DNA of 15,342 bases, from NCBI GenBank assembly GCA_014238595.1, contig JABAAV010000032.1, positions 1-15,342 of the forward strand. Reading direction: 5' to 3'. The translations under genes and the position numbers were made by a program. A model generated the notes under the pieces. The model was not told where the DNA came from and ran no database searches. It worked only from the letters and a program-made list of their open reading frames with translations. Positions 1-6,452 of this stretch are shown here, piece by piece (positions within the stretch are counted from its first letter, which is position 1; every line of letters starts with the position of its first letter). Source of the stretch: Myxococcales bacterium (GTDB taxonomy: Bacteria; Myxococcota_A; Polyangia; Haliangiales; J016).

Positions 1-681
1 ATCGATGGTATCAATAGTGATGGCGTTGTCCTGTAACGATGTGACATAATTTTCTATCGCATAACCACTGACATAAGCTTCTAAACAACCACGTGCACCA
101 CAGCGACAGAGATGTGCTTGTGGTGATGAATCAAAACAAAGATGTCCAAACTCACCTGCCCCATAAAGAGCGCCTTTAACAGGCTTGCCATCAATGAGAT
201 AGGCACCACCAATACCCGTACCTACCATGACAAGCACCAATGATGAATGACGTTGATGTTTTCCATAATGATGTTCGGCAATACCTGCTGCGGTGACATC
301 GTTAATGATGATCCATGGATAGGGGGATAATGTTTGAGAAAAGATAGAACGCACATCAACATCTACCCATCCAATATTGGGTGCGTTGATAACCCAACCA
401 TGATGAGTATCAATCATACCTGCAAATGCAATGCCTACATAGACCTGTGTTGGCATTGAGGATGTATGGGTTGTTGTGTATTGATGCATCAAAGCATTGA
501 TGGTTGTTTTAATACGTTTTCCAATATCTTCGGGCTGATGTGTCTTGCCCAATGGCGTGTTGTGGGTCAAGAAAGGTGTAGTATATGGCAATCCGTGTTC
601 ATTGGTTTCATAAAGAGAAACGCGGAATGATGATCCTCCAATATCAACACCAAAGACAATGCCAAAATATGACGTTCTCAT
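1..681 (-). CDS. ROK-family sugar kinase (glucokinase/mannokinase-like), 3' end off the window
   Basis: Cytoplasmic ATP-dependent hexose kinase of the ROK family, read from an ATG at 681 through 227 codons to the left edge. An N-terminal phosphate loop GVDIGGSS lies at residues 11-18. NDVTAA at 127-132 carries the probable catalytic base Asp128. GTGIGG at 154-159 is the second nucleotide-binding loop. GEFGH at 176-180 and CRCGARGCLE at 192-201 form the ROK zinc site (His180, Cys192, Cys194, Cys199). About two thirds of a usual 300-320 residue protein is present. The start is supported by GGAGA (minus strand of 686-690) five bases upstream, and by an ATGA overlap with the manB stop. Lying last after manC and manB, it could supply hexose-6-phosphate, perhaps mannose-6-phosphate, to that pathway; substrate cannot be read from sequence. 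ROK repressors are excluded because no N-terminal helix-turn-helix is present. Confidence 0.9.
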   Translation of the reverse strand, partial: MRTSYFGIVFGVDIGGSSFRVSLYETNEHGLPYTTPFLTHNTPLGKTHQPEDIGKRIKTTINALMHQYTTTHTSSMPTQVYVGIAFAGMIDTHHGWVINAPNIGWVDVDVRSIFSQTLSPYPWIIINDVTAAGIAEHHYGKHQRHSSLVLVMVGTGIGGAYLIDGKPVKGALYGAGEFGHLCFDSSPQAHLCRCGARGCLEAYVSGYAIENYVTSLQDNAITIDTID

Positions 682-2084
682 GAAATCTCCGTGGTGATGG
701 CTTTGTTCAATTCGTTATTAATAATGGCCTCGATATGTTCAAAATGTGTTGTGTTATCGGCTTCATAGCGTACGACAATATAAGCTCCGGTGTTGGATGC
801 TCGAACCAAACCCCATCCATATTCAAAATGAATACGAATGCCATCGATGTCAATCACTTTGATGACATCGGGGTGTTGTTTTAGATTCTGTGCAATGGCA
901 TCAACGATATCAAACTTATCATGTTCCAAACAAGCATGACGCAATTCGCCTGTCGTGACGCATGACGCAATGGTGTCATTGTGTTCAGCAAGGGAACGTT
1001 TGTCCTTGGATAAAATTTCTAACATTCGAGCACCGGCATAAATGGCATCATCAAAACCAAAATATCTATCTGCAAAAAACAAATGACCGCTCATTTCTCC
1101 AGCCAGTGATGCACCATGTTTTTTAATGGAACGACGCATGTATGAATGACCTACTTTTTCAAGTATGGCATGTCCACCGGCTTTCTCAATCTCATCAAAC
1201 ATAATTTGTGAACATTTAACTTCTCCAACAAAGACAGCTTGTGGAATCTGTTTGAGAATAGATTGTGCAAACAAAATCATCATTCGATCGCCCCATAAAC
1301 AACGACCATGGTTATCTACAATACCAATACGGTCACCATCGGTATCAAAGGCAATACCTAGTGCTGCATCAGTCTCTTGGACTTTGTTGCATAAATCAAT
1401 CATGTTTTCTTTGATGGTTGGATCAGGGTGATGATTGGGAAATGTCCCATTGGGGGTGCAATATAACGGGATGACATGAAAACCTAATTGTTCATAGAGA
1501 TTTGTCGCAATGAGTCCTGCGGTACCATTGCCGCCATCAACAACGATTGTTTTGTGACAGTCTTCAATGGTCAAGGTGTTTTTGATGTGGGCAATATAAT
1601 GTGGCACCACATCGCGTGTTTCTAATGAACCGGGTGTGGTTTTGTGTTCGTTATCTGAGATGGGTTGTTCAATGATTGTTTGCAGATCTAAAATGGCTTG
1701 TTCTGAAATAGGTTCATTGGCGATGCCTATTTTAAAGCCATTGTCTGTCGCAGGGTTATGACTTCCCGTGATCATAATATAACCATCAGTGTTCCAATAA
1801 TGGCTTGCAAAATAAACACAAGGTGTAGGCACCATGCCTAAGTCAATAATATGAATGCCTTGTGTCTTTAATCCTCGAGTTAATGCTGAATAAATACGAT
1901 CAGATGAAAGACGACAATCTTTTCCGATAACAAATGTTGGATGTTTGACATTGGATGCGTTGCTATGTTGTTGATAATAAATAGCGACAGCTTGACCCAA
2001 CGCTTGGCAAAAAGCGTCGGTTAAATCATGGCTTGCATCGCCTCGAATGTCATAGGCACGAAAGATGGTCGAGTTTGTTTTCAT
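678..2084 (-). CDS. manB: Phosphomannomutase/phosphoglucomutase (AlgC/ManB type)
   Basis: Interconverts hexose-6- and hexose-1-phosphates (mannose and probably glucose) through a phosphoserine; cytoplasmic. All four signatures of the alpha-D-phosphohexomutase superfamily are visible. The active-site loop TGSHNP at 106-111 has the phosphoserine Ser108, the same number as in Pseudomonas AlgC. The Mg-binding loop DTDGD is at 247-251, the sugar-specificity loop GEMSGH at 329-334, and the phosphate-binding RASNT at 428-432. GEMSGH is the form typical of dual-specificity PMM/PGM, rather than the GEESGH of plain phosphoglucomutases. The 468-residue length matches AlgC (about 463). Its start overlaps the manC stop by four bases (ATGA) and its stop overlaps the kinase start in the same way. 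No Shine-Dalgarno sequence is evident before the ATG, so translational coupling to manC is likely. Function is firm; the preferred sugar is inferred from the neighbours. Confidence 0.95.
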   Translation of the reverse strand: MKTNSTIFRAYDIRGDASHDLTDAFCQALGQAVAIYYQQHSNASNVKHPTFVIGKDCRLSSDRIYSALTRGLKTQGIHIIDLGMVPTPCVYFASHYWNTDGYIMITGSHNPATDNGFKIGIANEPISEQAILDLQTIIEQPISDNEHKTTPGSLETRDVVPHYIAHIKNTLTIEDCHKTIVVDGGNGTAGLIATNLYEQLGFHVIPLYCTPNGTFPNHHPDPTIKENMIDLCNKVQETDAALGIAFDTDGDRIGIVDNHGRCLWGDRMMILFAQSILKQIPQAVFVGEVKCSQIMFDEIEKAGGHAILEKVGHSYMRRSIKKHGASLAGEMSGHLFFADRYFGFDDAIYAGARMLEILSKDKRSLAEHNDTIASCVTTGELRHACLEHDKFDIVDAIAQNLKQHPDVIKVIDIDGIRIHFEYGWGLVRASNTGAYIVVRYEADNTTHFEHIEAIINNELNKAITTEIS

Positions 2085-3157
2085 AAATAATCATCAAAGT
2101 TTTTTTCTGCAAACAAATTTGGAAGATCATGCAGTGTTTGTAATTTGTCTTTAGAAATGACAAGGGTGCCGTTTTCAGATTGAACAACAACACTATCGTG
2201 CAAGCCTATGACGACAAGAGGCTTTCCGTCTTGACCGATAATAATATTATTGGTTGCATCTTTTGTGATGATATCTCCCTTGGCAACGTTGTTGTTATCA
2301 TCGGTGTTGTAAAATTCTGCAACCGATTCCCATGATCCAACATCGTTCCATCCAAAGGTTCCTTGTAGCGCAACAATGTTGTTTGTATGTTCCATAACAC
2401 CCTGATCAATAGAGATAGGGGTGATGTCGTGATAAAGTTCGATTGCTTGTTGATAGGCCGCTGGTTTTCCATGAGTTTTTAATGTGGTGTTGATTTTATT
2501 TAATGCATTGCCGAGCTCTGGCAAATGTATATTGATTTCTGATAAAATATGTTTTGTTGAAACGATGAAGATTCCACTGTTCCAAAGATAGTCTTGAGAA
2601 TCGACATACTGTTGTGCTGTTTCCAATGGAGGTTTTTCAATGAAGCGTTTAATGGTCAATGCCTCATGATGATTATGGTCACCACATTCTAAATAGCCAT
2701 AACCTGTATGTGGATGAGTTGGTTTGATGCCTACCGTTACTGTCGTTGTATGCTCACTGGCGATGGCACATCCTTGTTGTAATGTTTGAACAAATTGTTT
2801 TTCATCTTGAATGTGATGATCAGCAGGAACAATACACAGTGTTGCATTGGGAGAGTGAGCATCTAAAAAAACGGCGGCAAGCCCAATGGCTGGTGCGGTG
2901 TTTTTAGGACTCGGCTCTGTAATGATACGATCAGAGGCGATGTTGGGGAGTAATTGATCTATCCAATGTCGTTGTTCTTTGACTGTAACAACAGCAAGAT
3001 TGTCTTGTCCACAAAGAATAGAAAGACGGCGTGCCGTTGCTTCGAGCAGTGATTCTTGAGTGTCACTAAAGGATAGTGTTTGTTTTGGTGAATTTTTTCG
3101 ACTTGCCGGCCAAAGACGAAGACCCTGTCCTCCAGACAAAATGAGTCCAATATTCAT
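2081..3157 (-). CDS. manC: Mannose-1-phosphate guanylyltransferase, short single-domain form
   Basis: Makes GDP-mannose from mannose-1-phosphate and GTP, the sugar donor for mannose- and fucose-containing polysaccharides. The nucleotidyltransferase signature GGQGLRLWPASR (9-20) with PKQ (24-26) is present; it carries QGLR where many relatives have SGTR. Further family motifs are EPSPKNTAPAI (81-91), PADHHI (111-116), TGYGYLE (151-157), FIEKP (172-176), WNSGIF (192-197), and a left-handed beta-helix-type end around 290-335. At 358 residues it lacks the C-terminal phosphomannose isomerase cupin domain of the longer bifunctional ManC/AlgA proteins, so mannose-6-phosphate must come from a separate isomerase or from the downstream kinase. 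It begins 16 bases after the lipoprotein stop, with no strong ribosome-binding site, and overlaps manB by four bases. The enzyme call is firm. Confidence 0.95.
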   Translation of the reverse strand: MNIGLILSGGQGLRLWPASRKNSPKQTLSFSDTQESLLEATARRLSILCGQDNLAVVTVKEQRHWIDQLLPNIASDRIITEPSPKNTAPAIGLAAVFLDAHSPNATLCIVPADHHIQDEKQFVQTLQQGCAIASEHTTTVTVGIKPTHPHTGYGYLECGDHNHHEALTIKRFIEKPPLETAQQYVDSQDYLWNSGIFIVSTKHILSEINIHLPELGNALNKINTTLKTHGKPAAYQQAIELYHDITPISIDQGVMEHTNNIVALQGTFGWNDVGSWESVAEFYNTDDNNNVAKGDIITKDATNNIIIGQDGKPLVVIGLHDSVVVQSENGTLVISKDKLQTLHDLPNLFAEKNFDDYL

Positions 3158-3173
3158 AGACGGTGGTGTGTGT

Positions 3174-4226
3174 TTATTCTATTTCTGGAATATCGAAGGA
3201 TGCTGGTGCTGTTGAAAATGATAATCCGATAGAGAGCGTGTCTTTTTCTTGGTCATGATTGGGATTGAAGTTGCCATCAGCATCAAGGAGATCCAGATCG
3301 GGACTGAGAAAAGCTGTTATAAGAGGATTGTTAGCTAACTCATCGGCTTCAATAGTACAATCGTTATTGCTATCCAAGAAACTTATGACCGCTCGTTCTG
3401 TTTCAAACTCTTCGGCACAACAGCCTTCTTCGGGACTTAAAGAACAATTGCTTTCTAAGAGAGCATCTACGTTGCTGGCAAATACAGGAAGAATCAAATT
3501 GATTTGTTCTGTAAGAATTCCACCAGCAATAACACCGTTGGTAATCGTACCTGTTTCTTCGTTCACGGTTCCTTCAACACGTGCACCCACGAGTGAAAAG
3601 GATATCAAAGATTCTTGAGTTTCTCCAAAAGCGATAGAAATGTTCAATACACCAGGACCACCTATCAAAGTTCCAGAATCGATTGTTGCAGAAACCGTGG
3701 TTGGATATTGTGCTGTAAATGAAGCATCGCCTCGTAAATGTTGCCCGCAGGTGCTTGGATCATCAGGATCAGTACATGGTGCGATGTCGGGATCAAATCC
3801 TTGATAGAGTGAGAAGCCGACGTTGTCTGAAGAAGAAAATGAATCGGACTGAATGCTGTTAAGAAGAATCAGTGAGCCATCATCAATGGACTGAGTGATT
3901 TGTTCGCTAATGTCAAAGTTCGGAACAAAATTCCCTAAAGTACTAAGCAACCCTCCTAGTGTGTTGTCAGTGATACCATTGCCATCAATATCAAGACTCC
4001 ATTGGTTGAGTGTTGTTTCGCTTGTAGGAAATTGTAGTGAGTTAATGACAAATGTTGATTGAGTTTGTGTGTCATCAATACATTGGTTGGGTTCAAGATA
4101 ACATGTTGACAGTTCAGGCAATGCTGGTGTCATCATGTCGAGTGGATCATCAGTCGTATTACTAACCGAGCATCCCCATGCAATAAACAGTGCGATAACA
4201 GGGAGAGAATGTTTAAATAATATCAT
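3174..4226 (-). CDS. Secreted lipoprotein with EF-hand-like calcium loop, function unknown
   Basis: I do not recognise a named family. From an ATG at 4226 the protein has 350 residues and opens with a lipoprotein signal: basic start, hydrophobic run, lipobox IAWGC with lipidated Cys19. I chose this start over an in-frame ATG at 4316, because the longer form puts about 30 extra residues before the signal and overlaps ilvE. AAGGA also lies about eleven bases upstream of 4226. The mature part is acidic with paired cysteines. DIDGNGITD (79-87) resembles a short calcium loop. FLDSNNDCTIEADEL (284-298) fits a full EF-hand loop, with ligand positions at D285, N287, D289, T291, E293 and E296. DLLDADGNFN follows at about 312-321. 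The C-terminal DTLSIGLSFSTAPASF recalls tails of myxobacterial secreted proteins. Calcium binding is an inference. It lies between ilvE and manC, probably on the same transcript. Confidence 0.75.
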   Translation of the reverse strand: MILFKHSLPVIALFIAWGCSVSNTTDDPLDMMTPALPELSTCYLEPNQCIDDTQTQSTFVINSLQFPTSETTLNQWSLDIDGNGITDNTLGGLLSTLGNFVPNFDISEQITQSIDDGSLILLNSIQSDSFSSSDNVGFSLYQGFDPDIAPCTDPDDPSTCGQHLRGDASFTAQYPTTVSATIDSGTLIGGPGVLNISIAFGETQESLISFSLVGARVEGTVNEETGTITNGVIAGGILTEQINLILPVFASNVDALLESNCSLSPEEGCCAEEFETERAVISFLDSNNDCTIEADELANNPLITAFLSPDLDLLDADGNFNPNHDQEKDTLSIGLSFSTAPASFDIPEIE

Positions 4227-4294
4227 AAAATCTAAATTCCTTTTTAAGGGTGAAACAATGCATGGTGGATATGTGATAAATGATGGCTTGTGAT

Positions 4295-5221
4295 TTATTG
4301 AAGTGGTGTTGACCATGTCTCATTGAATATTTTTCGTCCATAAACAATATCAAAAAATTCAGTTTGAATTTTTTTAGTTATAGGTCCAATGGTTCCTGTT
4401 CCAATGACATGGTGATCTACTTCACGAACAGGGGTCACTTCAGCCGCAGTCCCCACAAGAAAAATCTCATCGGCAATCCATAGTTCATCATGTGTAAATG
4501 ATTGTTCAATGACCGTATAACCAGATTGGCGTGCAATTTCGATAATGCAAAGACGTGTGATACCTGGTAAAATCGGTGATGTTGTCGGTGGTGTGAAAAT
4601 GACATTATCACGAACGATGAAAATATTTTCTCCAGTGCCTTCAGCAACTAATCCGTGATCATCAAGCATAATCGCTTCATCATATCCGTTTTGAATGGCG
4701 TCACGTTTAGCCAAGACATTAGTGATGTATTGGCCACAAATTTTTCCTTTGGATACAAAAGCATCAAGATTAGGACGGCGAAAACCAGATACTGTTGTAC
4801 GAATACCGTCTGCCAATCCAGTTTTTCCTAAATAAGCATCCATATGTAATGGAATGATTGCGGTTCGTATGGGCAATTCTTTATTACCTAGACCCAACGT
4901 ACCGGCACCAAGAAACACGATAGGACGCAGATAGCCCGATGAAAGTTTATTGGCAAGACAGACATCAATACATGCTTGTTCGATGTCTTGTTGTGAAAAT
5001 GGAATGGTGATTGAGCAAATACGTGATGATTCAAACAATCGTTTAATATGTGCACTGAGCTGGAAAATAGCTGATGTGCCGTTTTCTTGTGGATAAAGCC
5101 GAATGCCTTCAAAGGCACCTACGCCATAGTGAAGCGTATGGGCAAGCATATGCTCTTTGGCGTCATCCCAAGGAATTAATGCACCATTGACCCAGAGAGT
5201 ATGTATTCCTGTTGGATCCAT
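4295..5221 (-). CDS. ilvE: Branched-chain amino acid aminotransferase
   Basis: PLP-dependent fold-type IV transaminase for the last step of valine, leucine and isoleucine synthesis; cytoplasmic. From the ATG at 5221 it has 308 residues, against 309 in E. coli IlvE. An upstream in-frame ATG at 5242 would add seven residues; the shorter start lines up better with E. coli, with WVNG at 10-13. The entry motif HYGVGAFEGIRLY (31-43) is present. The PLP lysine falls in GKICGQY as Lys160, matching the E. coli position. EGTGENIF (194-201) carries the cofactor-binding Glu, followed by LPGITR (218-223) and GTAAEVTPV (257-265). A D-amino-acid transaminase or aminodeoxychorismate lyase is less likely, given the length and the GTAAE(V/I)TPV form. 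It is the first gene of the minus-strand series and divergent from dnaJ. No clear Shine-Dalgarno sequence is seen at either ATG. Confidence 0.93.
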   Translation of the reverse strand: MDPTGIHTLWVNGALIPWDDAKEHMLAHTLHYGVGAFEGIRLYPQENGTSAIFQLSAHIKRLFESSRICSITIPFSQQDIEQACIDVCLANKLSSGYLRPIVFLGAGTLGLGNKELPIRTAIIPLHMDAYLGKTGLADGIRTTVSGFRRPNLDAFVSKGKICGQYITNVLAKRDAIQNGYDEAIMLDDHGLVAEGTGENIFIVRDNVIFTPPTTSPILPGITRLCIIEIARQSGYTVIEQSFTHDELWIADEIFLVGTAAEVTPVREVDHHVIGTGTIGPITKKIQTEFFDIVYGRKIFNETWSTPLQ

Positions 5222-5271
5222 TGTCAAAGCAGACCATAACAAAGAGAATGTCTTGAGATCAATAGACCAAG

Positions 5272-5287
5272 CACTCTGATCTGAGTG
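5272..5287. promoter_or_regulatory. Imperfect 16-bp palindrome between ilvE and dnaJ
   Basis: CACTC (5272-5276) and GAGTG (5283-5287) are inverted arms around T-GATC-T, giving a nearly perfect palindrome centred on GATC. It lies in the 121-base divergent spacer, 11 bases upstream of the TTGACA-like element pointing to dnaJ and about 50 bases upstream of ilvE. Position and symmetry fit an operator for either gene, but I recognise no regulator. It is not a CIRCE heat-shock element, whose arms would be TTAGCACTC/GAGTGCTAA; the shared GCACTC/GAGTG core is partial only, and CIRCE has a nine-base spacer. Confidence 0.3.
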
Positions 5288-5297
5288 TCATTCGTTC

Positions 5298-5326
5298 TTG
5301 ACATCAGCAAGAGAGATCATTACCTA
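5298..5326 (+). promoter_or_regulatory. Candidate dnaJ promoter with perfect -35 box
   Basis: A consensus TTGACA stands at 5298-5303. At 17 bases spacing the next hexamer is TACCTA (5321-5326), a poor -10 match, so the assignment rests mainly on the -35 box and on the position 17-45 bases ahead of the dnaJ ATG. A heat-shock sigma promoter was looked for and not recognised. Confidence 0.3.
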
Positions 5327-5342
5327 TAGGCAGATAACAGTT

Positions 5343-6449
5343 ATGCGTGATTATTACGATATTCTTGGAGTTGGACGAGATGCTAGCGAAAGCGATATTA
5401 AAAAAGCATATCGTGCATTAGCCGTTCAATATCATCCCGATCGTAATCCCGATGATCCTCAAGCTGAAGTCAAATTCAAAGAAGCTGCCGATGCGTACAG
5501 GATTCTTTCTGATGCAGAAAAAAGAACGCGCTATGATCAATTTGGACATGATGGCGTGAATGGACAAGCAGGCGCAGGGTTTGGAAATATAGAAGATATT
5601 TTTTCTGCGTTTGGTGATTCTGTGTTTGGTGATCTTTTTGGTGGTTCGCGCAGACGTGGTCCCGCACCTGGGCGTGATATTCGTGTCAGTATTAAAATCA
5701 GTTTTGATGATTCAGTCACGGGTATTGATAAATCATTGAGACTATCTTGTGATGTACGTTGTCATGGTTGTAATGGCACTGGTGCTAAAAAAGGAACACA
5801 CCCAACAACATGTTCAACATGTGGTGGTCAAGGACAAGTGGTACAAGCACAAGGATTTTTTCGGGTGCAAACAACATGTCCACGATGTCGTGGTGCTGGT
5901 CAAATTATTTCATCACCTTGTTCAACATGTGATGGTCATCAAATTGTTAAAAAAGAATCAGAAGTGATTGTTCCAGTTCCTGCAGGGATTGATCATGGGC
6001 AAACATTGAGAATTCCTAACAAAGGTCATGCATCACGTGAAGGTGGCAGTGAAGGACGACTTTTTGTAGATATTCAAATCCGTGAAGACAAACGATTTAT
6101 TCGTGATGAAGATCAAATTCTTACTGAAGTGCCTATCAGCATGACGACAGCAGCTTTGGGTGGTCGTGTTGTTATCCCTGTTATCGATACAAACACAAAA
6201 CCTGGTGACAGTGTGGTTGGCGAAGAAGAGATAGACGTGCCACAAGGAACGCAATCAGGCAAACGCGTGATTCGCCGTGGAAAAGGAATGCCACGAATAC
6301 AACGAAACAGTTGTGGCGATCAAATTATTCGCTTTGTTGTACAAACACCCACAAAGTTAAGCAAAGATGCGAAAGAACTATTGAAGCAGCTCGACAAAGA
6401 AATTGGTGGTGATTTGAAGTCTTCATCAAAACGTGGTGTTTTTTGGTAA
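5343..6449 (+). CDS. dnaJ: Chaperone DnaJ (class A Hsp40)
   Basis: Co-chaperone that delivers unfolded clients to DnaK and stimulates its ATPase. The ATG at 5343 gives 368 residues beginning MRDYYDILGV, the standard DnaJ start; an upstream in-frame ATG at 5298 would add 15 atypical residues. Domains in order: J domain about 1-70 with the HPD triad at 31-33 and YDQFG at its end; a short Gly/Phe region about 71-105; a four-motif zinc region, with cysteine pairs at 140/143, 157/160, 179/182 and 193/196; then the client-binding beta domains to the end. The first three zinc motifs are CxxCxGxG, while the fourth reads CSTCDGHQ, with Gln replacing the last Gly; all eight zinc cysteines remain. dnaK and grpE are not in the window. 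Its stop lies three bases from the convergent slt stop, with no terminator hairpin between. Confidence 0.95.
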   Translation: MRDYYDILGVGRDASESDIKKAYRALAVQYHPDRNPDDPQAEVKFKEAADAYRILSDAEKRTRYDQFGHDGVNGQAGAGFGNIEDIFSAFGDSVFGDLFGGSRRRGPAPGRDIRVSIKISFDDSVTGIDKSLRLSCDVRCHGCNGTGAKKGTHPTTCSTCGGQGQVVQAQGFFRVQTTCPRCRGAGQIISSPCSTCDGHQIVKKESEVIVPVPAGIDHGQTLRIPNKGHASREGGSEGRLFVDIQIREDKRFIRDEDQILTEVPISMTTAALGGRVVIPVIDTNTKPGDSVVGEEEIDVPQGTQSGKRVIRRGKGMPRIQRNSCGDQIIRFVVQTPTKLSKDAKELLKQLDKEIGGDLKSSSKRGVFW

Positions 6450-6452
6450 CAG

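Noticed and set aside
3259..3618. Plus-strand ORF of 119 codons opposite the lipoprotein gene
   Set aside because: Ser/Arg-rich composition typical of an antisense frame; no domain, signal or start signal.
4227..4294. ATAAAT/ATTTAT inverted repeat between ilvE and the lipoprotein as a terminator
   Set aside because: The stem is only A and T, with a long loop and no T-run, so it is too weak to call.
4227..4316. Longer lipoprotein form starting at 4316
   Set aside because: It would bury the signal peptide behind 30 residues and overlap the end of ilvE. The ATG at 4226 has AAGGA upstream and a normal signal right after it.
5271..5290. CIRCE heat-shock element ahead of dnaJ
   Set aside because: Only part of each arm fits and the spacer is six bases instead of nine.
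5298..5342. Longer DnaJ starting at 5298
   Set aside because: DnaJ proteins start at the (K/R)DYY motif. The extension begins on the TTGACA element and has no family support.
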